A stretch of DNA of 64,000 nucleotides from an uncultured SAR116 cluster alpha proteobacterium (GTDB lineage Bacteria > Pseudomonadota > Alphaproteobacteria > Puniceispirillales > Puniceispirillaceae), in the NCBI GenBank assembly GCA_902520885.1, contig CABYPW010000008.1:41804-105803 (forward strand). Direction: 5' to 3'. Position 1 is the first letter of the stretch, and each line of letters starts with the position of its first letter. Shown here one piece after another: positions 44,633 to 54,976 of the stretch. The position numbers and the translations under genes are program-made. Below the pieces are notes generated by a model that did no database searches, was not told the DNA's origin, and saw only the letters and a program-made list of their open reading frames with translations.

Positions 44633-45139
44633 TTAATCAAGCTTTTCTTTCCAAAACGGAACCATTGAATTCCAAACACCATCACGCAAAAATCTATGAT
44701 AAATTGCTGCGGAAATATGAATGGCTATCAAAATATAAATTAAGGAAAAAGAAAACTCATGGACACTAATAACTCCAGTAATTATAAAACCGCTTTTGAT
44801 CCCAGACCAGTACAAAACACCAATTAAAATACCAGAAATAGGAATTAAAGCTAAACACGAATACATTCCATAATGAACTATTTTAGCAGCATACTGTTGT
44901 AATTTTGAAGTTGTAGCAGGAAGAGATGATGTTTGTGTTTTTTTCATATATATAAAACGAGCAATGAGAAGAAATAAAAAGGCGATCGCAAATACCAACT
45001 CGAATACCAACAAAGCTTGGTCAGCAAGCTGCTCTAACTCGTCTACTTGCTTAAATATCCCATACCCAAAAAGTATAATAAACCCCCAATGAAAAGCTTT
45101 TGCTAGGAAGCTATATTTATGTGTTTGTTCAATCTCCAA
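44633..45139 (-). CDS. Cytochrome b561
   Basis: 168 residues of the CybB family of di-heme membrane cytochromes, with four transmembrane helices (about 15-35, 45-65, 85-110, 125-155). Candidate heme histidines: His17, His89, His127/141 and His148. The family oxidises ubiquinol and, in some members, reduces superoxide. It diverges from the XRE regulator gene at 45328 by 188 nt. Confidence 0.8.
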   Translation of the reverse strand: MEIEQTHKYSFLAKAFHWGFIILFGYGIFKQVDELEQLADQALLVFELVFAIAFLFLLIARFIYMKKTQTSSLPATTSKLQQYAAKIVHYGMYSCLALIPISGILIGVLYWSGIKSGFIITGVISVHEFSFSLIYILIAIHISAAIYHRFLRDGVWNSMVPFWKEKLD

Positions 45140-45291
45140 TTCTCAATCCAATCTTTTAAGTGATTATCTATGATAAGCTAAGCATTGCTCTGATTTAAAA
45201 TCAATTAAACATTTGTCAAATAATTTTAGATAAAACTTAATTTTTTATACTTTATCACACCAAAAAAAAAATTACTTAGTTTAAAAAAATA

Positions 45292-45319
45292 TTTACAAAC
45301 TCATAAAAATACATATTAT
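45292..45319 (+). promoter_or_regulatory. Predicted promoter of the XRE regulator
   Basis: TTTACA (5 of 6) and TATTAT (5 of 6) are 16 nt apart. The -10 lies at the centre of the 35-nt palindrome. The predicted transcription start (about 45326-45328) coincides with the ATG of the gene, so a leaderless mRNA is expected. There is no Shine-Dalgarno before that ATG, which agrees. Confidence 0.5.
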
Positions 45320-45333
45320 GTATTTTTATGAGT
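45299..45333. repeat. 35-nt perfect palindrome covering the XRE start codon
   Basis: Arms of 17 nt (ACTCATAAAAATACATA and TATGTATTTTTATGAGT) pair perfectly around a single T at 45316. The downstream arm includes the ATG at 45328-45330. The upstream arm overlaps the promoter spacer. The symmetry, length and position are those of a dimer-binding operator. Confidence 0.85.
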
Positions 45334-45738
45334 AATTTTAATAAAAATTTTAGCCCCCTTCAAAAAAGAAGAGTAAAAAAGGGATATAGTCAGCAAGAGA
45401 TGTCTAAACACCTAGGCATAACTCAATCTCAATATTCTAGGATTGAAAAAGGCCAGACAAACCCAGCGAAACATATAAAAAGATTGTCAGAAATTCTTTG
45501 CTGTGACCCCAATGAAGTCTTTTGCGGTGAAATCCAAAAAAAAATAGAAGATGATTTTTTGAATGATAAAACTAATAGTTTTCAAAGAATGTTTCACGAA
45601 AGAAAAGAAGGGTACGTGCATTTAAAGATAGATGGTTGGTTTACAAAAAAACAAGTATCCGAAAATTACAAGATGCTAATCCGTGAATTAAATGAATGGA
45701 GAATTAATGAAGGAGGAATAAGGTGGAAACATAAGTAA
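45328..45738 (+). CDS. XRE family regulator
   Basis: 136 residues with an N-terminal helix-turn-helix of the Cro/CI type (about 12-65): RRVKKGYSQQEMSKHLGITQSQYSRIEKG and a second helix RLSEILCCDPNEVF. The C-terminal half (about 75-136, GYVHLKIDGWFTKKQVSE... LNEWRINEGG) is not recognised and may mediate oligomerisation or sensing. No cytoplasmic toxin partner lies next to it, so a toxin-antitoxin role is not supported. Autoregulation through the 35-nt palindrome at its own start is inferred. Confidence 0.85.
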   Translation: MSNFNKNFSPLQKRRVKKGYSQQEMSKHLGITQSQYSRIEKGQTNPAKHIKRLSEILCCDPNEVFCGEIQKKIEDDFLNDKTNSFQRMFHERKEGYVHLKIDGWFTKKQVSENYKMLIRELNEWRINEGGIRWKHK

Positions 45739-45856
45739 ATTTAAATAAATTATGACACTCCCATTCAATCGCTCTACTCTAATTTATCATTTAATACAGG
45801 TATTAAAAATACCTTATAACCATCCTACAAGTTTTTAATTTATTCAAAATTTTAAT

Positions 45857-46349
45857 CTATCGTTGTGCTAAAAGTATAAGTAGTAACACGCTAACAATAA
45901 TGGCGATACTTGTTTGAATGTAATTGAATAAAGTCTCTTTCGTTTTGAATTTTAAGCTTTGATCAGCTAATGCCTCATCATTATTGTTTTCAATTTTAAT
46001 TCTTTGAATATGATTATTTAGGAGGATATGGACTACTACCATTATGCCTTGCACACCTAATAAATAAGCAAAAGCAACTAAATTATCAACCAAGCCTCTG
46101 CAAACCTGATACTTGCCAATGAAACTAACATTGCAGCTGACACGGCCAAAATAGACCCTATCCAGTTAAACATGAAGACCGGCTGATTATTTTGTATTAT
46201 AGCGTCTGTGGCCTGAAATTCTTTAAGAAAGTCTTTATCATTTAGATTTGACAAGCATGGCATTACAACTTTTGAATAAATAAGAATGAAGCCACGTATC
46301 AGACTACATGGTGTAATAAAAAGATAAGTAAGATATCCGGCACATCCAT
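45857..46349 (-). pseudogene. Frameshifted DUF1772 membrane protein gene
   Basis: Three reading-frame segments together spell a DUF1772 protein (four-helix membrane family): MDVPDILLIFLLHHVV (frame 1, starting at 46349), RGFILIYSKVVMPCLSNL through SIRFAEA (frame 2, ending near 46093), then VDNLVAFAYLLGVQGI through LLLILLAQR (frame 3). Together they are about 160 residues, the usual DUF1772 length, and align with the family in order: GFxxxYSxxVMPGL and a YLxGVxxxVxxNxPLN-like HILLNNH element. Two single-base slips (near 46300 and 46090) would restore one frame. The GGATAAAATAAA before 46349 is a plausible Shine-Dalgarno. So either a decayed gene or sequencing errors. Confidence 0.75.
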
Positions 46350-46410
46350 TTTATTTTATCCTTACAATTACGGTATTAATACTTTAATTTTTTCTATAAA
46401 TTGTATAAAA

Positions 46411-47946
46411 TTATTCCCACTCAATGGTACCTGGTGGCTTGCTTGTATAATCATACACAACTCGATTGATACCTGACACTTCATTTACAATTCTTGTGGC
46501 AACATGTGATAAGAATTCTGATGAAAAAGGATAAATCTCAGCTGTCATTCCATCAGTTGAAGTAACAGCACGCAATCCACAAACATGTTCGTAAGACCTT
46601 GCGTCTCCCATAACACCAACAGTTTTTACAGGAAGTAGAACAGCAAACGCTTGCCAAATCTTATTATAAAGCCCTTCTTTGCGAATTTCCTCTAAATATA
46701 TTGCATCCGCGTTTCTAAGAATATTCAGCTTATCAGCATTTATACTGCCGGGTATACGTATTGCTAACCCAGGGCCAGGAAATGGATGACGTCTTATTAG
46801 AACTTCAGGGAGCCCAAGTTCCCTTCCAAGTTGCCGAACTTCATCCTTAAATAGCGTACGAAGTGGTTCTACAAGTTTCAATTTCATATATTCAGGCAAT
46901 CCACCTACATTATGATGTGATTTTATAGTTACATGTTTACCTCCAGCTACTGAGATAGACTCAATCACATCTGGGTATAAAGTTCCTTGAGCAAGAAATT
47001 CAGCACCTGCAATTTTTTGTGCCTCCTCATCAAATACTTCGATAAAATTAGCTCCAATTATTTTTCTCTTTTTTTCAGGGTCTGATACCCCTTTCAAATT
47101 TGATAAGAAAAACTGGCTAGCATCTCTATGAACCAAATTTATATTATAGTAGTTACTGAATAATTCTATCACCTCCTCTGCTTCCCCTTTACGAAGCAAA
47201 CCATGGTCTACAAAAACGCAAGTTAACCTATCCCCAATTGCCTGATGTAACAATTTAGCCACTACCGAGCTATCAACCCCGCCAGATAGCCCACAAATAA
47301 CTCTTCCAGTATTACCAACCTGTTCTTTTATTCCATCAATTGCTTGTATTTTATAGGCAGCCATCGACCAATTTGGTACGCATTTACAAATCAATTTTGC
47401 AAAATTTTCAAGAATTTGAGAACCACCATTTGTTTGCACTACCTCTGGATGAAATTGCACCCCATAATAATTACGCTCAATATCTGCAATTGCTGCAAAC
47501 GGGGCGCCAGTTGAGCGAGCAATAACACTAAATCCATCTGGCAATTCCGAGACATGGTCTCCATGGCTCATCCACACATCGAAATCTGTTTCTTTTGGAA
47601 GATTATGGAACAAAGGACATTCCGCGATAACTTCTAACCTTGCACGCCCAAACTCTCTTTTTGTATTAGCTTCAACCTTTCCACCAAGCTGTTCACATAA
47701 AGTCTGCTGACCATAGCAAATTCCTAAAATTGGAATACCATTCCAAATAATATCAGGAGCTCTTGGTGTATTGAACTTTGTAACTGAATTTGGCCCACCT
47801 GAAAGAACTATGCCTTTCGGCTTCTTTTCAATGTAATAATTACAATCTGAAGTTGATGGCACAATCTCTGAATAAAAACCTGCATCACGCAGCCTGCGGG
47901 CTATCAATTGTGTAACCTGTGAGCCAAAATCAATGATTAAAATCAT
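46411..47946 (-). CDS. guaA: GMP synthase (glutamine-hydrolysing)
   Basis: Makes GMP from XMP. Two parts in one 511-residue chain: glutamine amidotransferase class I with Cys77 in LGICYGQQ and FHPEV, and ATP pyrophosphatase with the PP-loop SGGVDSS, followed by the dimerisation domain ending in [14 protein letters not shown]. It lies downstream of guaB, the preceding step in the same pathway, with a 54-nt gap. Confidence 0.97.
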   Translation of the reverse strand: MILIIDFGSQVTQLIARRLRDAGFYSEIVPSTSDCNYYIEKKPKGIVLSGGPNSVTKFNTPRAPDIIWNGIPILGICYGQQTLCEQLGGKVEANTKREFGRARLEVIAECPLFHNLPKETDFDVWMSHGDHVSELPDGFSVIARSTGAPFAAIADIERNYYGVQFHPEVVQTNGGSQILENFAKLICKCVPNWSMAAYKIQAIDGIKEQVGNTGRVICGLSGGVDSSVVAKLLHQAIGDRLTCVFVDHGLLRKGEAEEVIELFSNYYNINLVHRDASQFFLSNLKGVSDPEKKRKIIGANFIEVFDEEAQKIAGAEFLAQGTLYPDVIESISVAGGKHVTIKSHHNVGGLPEYMKLKLVEPLRTLFKDEVRQLGRELGLPEVLIRRHPFPGPGLAIRIPGSINADKLNILRNADAIYLEEIRKEGLYNKIWQAFAVLLPVKTVGVMGDARSYEHVCGLRAVTSTDGMTAEIYPFSSEFLSHVATRIVNEVSGINRVVYDYTSKPPGTIEWE

Positions 47947-48000
47947 ATTAACTAAACCAACTTCCTTAAAAATATTTTTTTCAAATATGAATTTTAAAAC

Positions 48001-49527
<1,527 letters not shown>

Positions 49528-49566
49528 TCATACGCCCTTAAAACTAAAATATCCAGACTACAAAAT

Positions 49567-50340
49567 CTAATTTTTAGACTTCTCAGATTTATTTGCACCA
49601 ACATATCCTTTCGCGAATAAGTATGTCTCTACAGACTCTACTCTGCTTGCTGGTGGCTTAAGATGTTTTACTTTTTCAAACTTGTTGTTTAATAGCGTTA
49701 ACAGTGATTTATCTGCACCACCCCTAAATGCCTTTGCTAGAAAAATACCACTATCTGACAACACATCATCTGCAAAATCCAGTGCAGCCTCTAGCAAACT
49801 CATTGTTCTTAAATGGTCTGTAGGACGATGACCCGTAGTTGATGCCGCCATATCAGATAACACAATATCTGCATAGCCATTTAAATATGATTTAATCTCC
49901 TTAATTATATTTTCATCAAAAATATCGCCCTTCAAAATATATGCTCCGTTGACAGGTTCCGTTTCGAGCAAATCAATCCCCACAAGTCGTCCGATTCCAG
50001 AACCCATACTGCATCTTTTTGCCACAACTTGTAACCATCCTCCTGGTGCACACCCTAAATCAACGACATTCATATGTGGCCTCAGGAATTTGTGCTTATC
50101 ATCCATTTGTTCTAATTTTATGGCAGCCCTAGATCGTAAACTACGTTCATGTGTTTGAGATACGAAAGGGTCATTCAGTTGGCGTGTTAACCATCGCTGA
50201 GAAGATAATTTGCGACCACGCATCTTCTTGGGCTTTTTTGTCAGTCCTGCCTTTGTTTTATAGGACCTACCAGACAGGCCTTTTTTTGTAACTTGTTTTA
50301 TTTTTGCAGAAAAGCTGGAGTTACCATCACCATTTGACAT
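49567..50340 (-). CDS. rlmE: 23S rRNA 2'-O-methyltransferase RlmE (FtsJ/RrmJ)
   Basis: Methylates a uridine of 23S rRNA in the A-loop. 257 residues, longer than E. coli RlmE (209) by an extra basic N-terminal tail (about 1-45). Seen: VVDLGCAPGGWLQV (SAM motif), VLSDMAAS and KAFRGG with the K-D-K-E-type catalytic residues expected. It stands alone between guaB and the RND genes. Confidence 0.94.
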   Translation of the reverse strand: MSNGDGNSSFSAKIKQVTKKGLSGRSYKTKAGLTKKPKKMRGRKLSSQRWLTRQLNDPFVSQTHERSLRSRAAIKLEQMDDKHKFLRPHMNVVDLGCAPGGWLQVVAKRCSMGSGIGRLVGIDLLETEPVNGAYILKGDIFDENIIKEIKSYLNGYADIVLSDMAASTTGHRPTDHLRTMSLLEAALDFADDVLSDSGIFLAKAFRGGADKSLLTLLNNKFEKVKHLKPPASRVESVETYLFAKGYVGANKSEKSKN

Positions 50341-50459
50341 GAACCTTACTTTCTCTAATTATTTCTCAACTAAAGTTTGTTTCAACAAAAATTGGATTTC
50401 AATATAGTTTATTTTTTAAATAAGATTAGAAGATAGTTTCTTGTCAAAAAATATCTAAA

Positions 50460-53400
50460 CTAATCATCCATTTGTAAAATTCGACCCCTATCACTAGCAT
50501 CTAACCCAAAAAAACCTGCCACCCATTTTACTAGATTTTTAATATCGTTGGTCACTCCAATCATCGCTGGTACAACAAATAACACCAGTATACTTGTAAC
50601 AGCTAATCCGAATGTTATCGTGGTTGCCATCGGAATAAGAAACTGAGCTTGCAAAGACTTTTCAAACATAAGTGCAGAAAGACCACCAATTGTTGTAAGT
50701 GAAGTAAGTAACATGGGTCTTAATCTATCCATTGCCCCCCTAACAATAGCATTCTCCAGCAAATTTCTATCATCATCTAATTCTTTCATTCTTCGCTCTA
50801 TTGTCGCAACTAAGATAATAGAATTATTTACCACAATTCCTGCAAGAGCAATTATGGCAAACATAGATAAGATATTTAAACTCAAACCCATCACGTAATG
50901 CCCAAAAACTGCTCCAATTAAACTAAATGGAATTATTATCATTACAGAAAAGGGCAATGTCCAACTAGAAAAAACCCATGCTAAAATTACGTAAATAGAC
51001 ACTAAAGCCAAAATAGCACCAACACCCATATCAGAGAAAGTTTCATCTTGCTCTTGGTTCCTTCCACCAAATTTGTAGCTTAATCCTGCTTTTGATATCA
51101 ACTCTGGCATCGCTGATGTCTGCATTGCTTCCACAAACTGAGAAGTATTCAAAATTGCTTCGTCTAAATCTCCTAAAATTGTAATTTCTCGCGAACCGTT
51201 CTGTCTTCTAACAACATCAAAACCGAGCCTTTTGTCGATACTTGCCACTTCATCTAGATAGATATAATTTCCACTTTTATCTATTAATTGAAATTCACCG
51301 ATATCATCATTCACTAATTCATTATCAGGCCGCGATAGACGCACTATAACCTCCTCATCTCCCCGAGCAAATTTTTGTACGATTATACCATCAAGAGCAG
51401 CTCTTATTTGCAGACCAATGTCTAGAGTGGTGAAACCAAGTGACCTACCAAGAGGTGTCAGTGTGATAATACGCTCTTCCGCGCCATAATCCATATTATC
51501 CAAAACATCAGAAGTGCCGGGGAGTTGTTGAACAATCTCTGTAATCTTAAGGGCTGTTTCTTTAAGTTTGTCTAAGTCATCTCCCATTATTCGTATATCA
51601 ATATCACGTCCTGGCGGCCCACCTACAGGAGCTCTAACAGTAAGCACATCATTACCTGGTTGTGGAACTATCTCATTTCTCAGCGCTTCTACAAATTCTG
51701 GAGCGCGAACATTCCTTTTATCTGCAGGCATAAGTGCTACTACCATTGACCCTTGCCTTGTATTTACAGCGTTATTAGAAGGGTCCTCTGTCTCATTTCT
51801 TGCAAAATAGGTGTAATGAAAATCTATAATCTTCCCATTTTGATTTGACATATTTTTCTCTATTTCCAATACAGCTCTATTTAATTCATTCATCATCTCA
51901 AAAGTCTGGCTCTCAGAAGAACCAGGGACCATTGTAAAATTTACATAAACAACATCTGACTCAGGAGCGGAAAAAAATACAAAACCCACTCGGCCACCAA
52001 CCATCATGCCAATAGATAAAATTAGTAAGCCAAATACGAAAGCAAAAGTTAGATATCTGAAACGAAAAGCCGCTCGAACGGCAGGGCCAAATAACTTAGT
52101 CCTAAAATAATCAAATCCTTTGTCGAAAATACGTCTAAGACTGCTAGGTTTTTTCTGTGGATCTCCTCCCCCATGGGCAAGATGAGCAGGTAAGATGAAG
52201 AAACATTCTATCAAGCTAGCGACCAAAACTGCACAAACCACTGCTGGAATAGCTATAATAATAGCTCCAATAACTCCTTGTATTATAAATAGAGGTAGGA
52301 AAGCAGCAACGGTGGTTAACATTGCAGAAAAAACAGGGGCACCCATTCTTGTCGCTGCTAAAATTGCTGCATTTTCAGCATTTAAGGACCTATTGGTCCT
52401 CAAATGTTCCGTATGTTCTCCAATTACTATTGCATCATCAACGACGATACCCAGTGCCATAATTATACCGAATAGAGATATCATGTTTATTGTTTGACCA
52501 GTAATAAGCATGACTCCAAAAGTTGCCATGAATGCAACAGGAATACCTACAGCAACCCAGAAAGCTATTCTTGCTGGCAAAAACAAAAACAGAACTAGCA
52601 ACACTATAATAAGACCACTTATTCCATTTGTTACCATAAGCTGTATTCTCTGTGAAATAAGGTCAGCTTGAATACCATGCTGAACTAAAAACAATGAAGC
52701 AGGCAGCATATCACTTTTTTGCATTACATAGCCTTGCACCACTTCGTTTATCTTCAGGGAATCATTTGTCTTACTTCTCTGGATTTTTAAATTAACTGCA
52801 GGAAACTGATTATGAAAAATCAAAACCGAATTATCGTTAGTCCCATCTGTTAACTTTGCCACATCTCCAAGGAGGACTGAGCTACCATCGGCTCTGTCTA
52901 AGATTTTGATGTCAGAAAAATCTTTTGCTTTGTACCGCTTACCTAATGAGCGGACACGCAAAGCACCATCTGCAAAACTACCCGCCGGAATATCAATTGA
53001 TGATGTGTTTATTGCTTTTGACAAATCTTCTAAGCCAATTCCAAGCCTTGCTAACTCCCTTTCTCCCACCTCAATAATTATTTCTTCATCTGGCAATCCT
53101 TGAATATCAATTTTATCAACACCAAGTTTCAGCAAATCTTCTTTAATTTGTTTGGCATGATAACGAAGAACATCTAATGATACATCTCCATAGATTGTTA
53201 AATTTGAAATTATATCCGAAAATTCCGCTTTTACTATAATAGGGGTCTCTGCTTCATCTGGAAGATCAACTAAACCAACCGCAGCTTCAACATCGGCTAA
53301 GGCCTTTTGCATATCACTTCCAAATTTAAATTCTATTACCGAACTTGCTCTTCCCTCTAAAGAAGTGGAGTTGACTGATTTTACATTTTCTATCGCCCGC

Positions 53401-53618
53401 AATTCTGGCTCTAATGACTGGATAATGTTGGAGTCAATATCTTCTGCTGTTGCCCCTGACCATGATATTGTGATGCCAATAATGTCGACGGATATATCTG
53501 GGAAGAATTGTTTATTTATGCGCCCTGCGGAAAGCACTCCGACTAAAATCATTAAAATCATGATTAAATTTGCAGCGGTTCGATGCCTAACAAAAAATTT
53601 TATGATTTCTGTGAACAT
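50460..53618 (-). CDS. RND efflux pump inner-membrane subunit
   Basis: 1052 residues, twelve transmembrane helices and two large periplasmic loops, as in HAE-type pumps. N-terminal KFFVRHRTAANLIMI and the central GIVVDDAIVIGEHTEH segment (helix 4, with charged proton-relay residues) are typical. The adaptor gene lies 5 nt upstream, forming a two-gene operon. No outer-membrane channel gene is adjacent. Substrate unknown. Confidence 0.92.
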   Translation of the reverse strand: MFTEIIKFFVRHRTAANLIMILMILVGVLSAGRINKQFFPDISVDIIGITISWSGATAEDIDSNIIQSLEPELRAIENVKSVNSTSLEGRASSVIEFKFGSDMQKALADVEAAVGLVDLPDEAETPIIVKAEFSDIISNLTIYGDVSLDVLRYHAKQIKEDLLKLGVDKIDIQGLPDEEIIIEVGERELARLGIGLEDLSKAINTSSIDIPAGSFADGALRVRSLGKRYKAKDFSDIKILDRADGSSVLLGDVAKLTDGTNDNSVLIFHNQFPAVNLKIQRSKTNDSLKINEVVQGYVMQKSDMLPASLFLVQHGIQADLISQRIQLMVTNGISGLIIVLLVLFLFLPARIAFWVAVGIPVAFMATFGVMLITGQTINMISLFGIIMALGIVVDDAIVIGEHTEHLRTNRSLNAENAAILAATRMGAPVFSAMLTTVAAFLPLFIIQGVIGAIIIAIPAVVCAVLVASLIECFFILPAHLAHGGGDPQKKPSSLRRIFDKGFDYFRTKLFGPAVRAAFRFRYLTFAFVFGLLILSIGMMVGGRVGFVFFSAPESDVVYVNFTMVPGSSESQTFEMMNELNRAVLEIEKNMSNQNGKIIDFHYTYFARNETEDPSNNAVNTRQGSMVVALMPADKRNVRAPEFVEALRNEIVPQPGNDVLTVRAPVGGPPGRDIDIRIMGDDLDKLKETALKITEIVQQLPGTSDVLDNMDYGAEERIITLTPLGRSLGFTTLDIGLQIRAALDGIIVQKFARGDEEVIVRLSRPDNELVNDDIGEFQLIDKSGNYIYLDEVASIDKRLGFDVVRRQNGSREITILGDLDEAILNTSQFVEAMQTSAMPELISKAGLSYKFGGRNQEQDETFSDMGVGAILALVSIYVILAWVFSSWTLPFSVMIIIPFSLIGAVFGHYVMGLSLNILSMFAIIALAGIVVNNSIILVATIERRMKELDDDRNLLENAIVRGAMDRLRPMLLTSLTTIGGLSALMFEKSLQAQFLIPMATTITFGLAVTSILVLFVVPAMIGVTNDIKNLVKWVAGFFGLDASDRGRILQMDD

Positions 53619-53623
53619 AAAAC

Positions 53624-54802
53624 CTAATCCACATCAATAATTTGGTGTATTTTAACTTTCATACCAGCTGACAGTCCTAATAAACGAGTGGTGATAATTA
53701 GATCATTTTCCTCTAGTTCACCACTTACCCAAATTTTTCCATCACTTCGATATTTTATTTCGACATTTCTCGCAACAGTACGTCCATTTATCACTGCATA
53801 AACTTTTTCGTTAGCGTAAAGGGCAGACTCTGGCAGCATCACAACTTTATTCAAGTTCAATCCTTTATAGATAACTTCTACAAATGCCCCAACAGGGATA
53901 AAATTAGAGGAATTGTCCTCCAATTCGGCATATAATGTCCCACCACCATCTATTTTATCAATTTCTGATTGATATCTTTTTATAATGCCTTTAGTGGTTG
54001 CCAAGTCATCAACACCACTCTTCCAAATAAGAGAAACTTCTGAATTTAGGAGTGAACCTAAGTTTACAAATACTTCCGCTGGAACGATGAAGGGTACTTC
54101 CTTAGCATTTAACTCTGTTAATACGCCAATAGTGCTAGCATTAGTAACTCTTTGCCCTGGTGCAATACTTACTTTACTCAGGCTACCAGTAAAAGGCGCT
54201 ATAAGTTGAGTATCATCAATATCTTTAATTTGTTTTTTTCGCAGAATTTCTAACTCTAAAATCCTTGCTTCTGATAGTGCAAGCTGATTTTCTGTAATAA
54301 CAACAGAAAGTTTTGCCTCATCTAAACTTGCGTCTGTTGCGGCACTTCGCTCCTTCATTTTTTGTATTCTATTTGCAATCTTCAAACGAAGTTCACTTTG
54401 TTTTTGGAGATAAGAGACATTGATTTTTTCCGCTTTTATTTTTGTGTCCGTATCTTCAAGTGCTAGTTTCTGCCTATAATTCTCGAGTCCTATAAGCAGC
54501 TCTCCTTTCTTTAAAATCATACCTTCTTTAAAGTTTGGAGAAATGAAGTTCACTACACCAGTAAGAGGTAATTGCAAATTAACCTGTCGCATTGATTTAA
54601 CAGTGCTATAGGCAACAAATTCAGGCTGTGCGTCTTTAATTGTAACAGGGCTTACATCAACAGACCAGACTTTCTCTTCAAATCTGGTTTGTTCAACAAC
54701 AGGTTTAGTACTTACAAGATAATTAAACCCGTATACAAATGCGCCAAGAACAACGAAAGCTGGAAATGCTCTAAAGAGAAATAATTTAAATAACCTTCCC
54801 AC
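53624..54802 (-). CDS. RND periplasmic adaptor subunit
   Basis: 392 residues, membrane-fusion protein. An N-terminal anchor (about 8-30) is followed by a lipoyl-like region, a long coiled-coil hairpin (about 110-180), a beta-barrel and a membrane-proximal domain. It begins with a GTG codon with a weak Shine-Dalgarno. It is the first gene of the pair with the RND subunit and divergent from the MATE transporter. Confidence 0.9.
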   Translation of the reverse strand: MGRLFKLFLFRAFPAFVVLGAFVYGFNYLVSTKPVVEQTRFEEKVWSVDVSPVTIKDAQPEFVAYSTVKSMRQVNLQLPLTGVVNFISPNFKEGMILKKGELLIGLENYRQKLALEDTDTKIKAEKINVSYLQKQSELRLKIANRIQKMKERSAATDASLDEAKLSVVITENQLALSEARILELEILRKKQIKDIDDTQLIAPFTGSLSKVSIAPGQRVTNASTIGVLTELNAKEVPFIVPAEVFVNLGSLLNSEVSLIWKSGVDDLATTKGIIKRYQSEIDKIDGGGTLYAELEDNSSNFIPVGAFVEVIYKGLNLNKVVMLPESALYANEKVYAVINGRTVARNVEIKYRSDGKIWVSGELEENDLIITTRLLGLSAGMKVKIHQIIDVD

Positions 54803-54976
54803 TCAAATTTCTTTCTGTATGTTTTATAAGCACACTTTGTTAAAGTTTATTGATTGACGCTCTACACTTATACTGGCATTAGGGAATAATGATAGCTCTT
54901 TTTATAAACTAGAAAAATTTTTAAGTGATTTGTATAAAATCTATCATTCACATTTTTTAATTGAAAGTGATTTTTA

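Noticed and set aside
45328..45738. XRE protein as the antitoxin of a toxin-antitoxin pair
   Set aside because: No small toxin-like gene (RelE, HipA, HigB types) lies on either side; the neighbours are a cytochrome and a broken membrane-protein gene.
45857..46263. Two separate small membrane proteins (78 and 61 residues)
   Set aside because: They overlap, and read together with a short upstream segment they spell one DUF1772 protein, so they are pieces of a broken gene.
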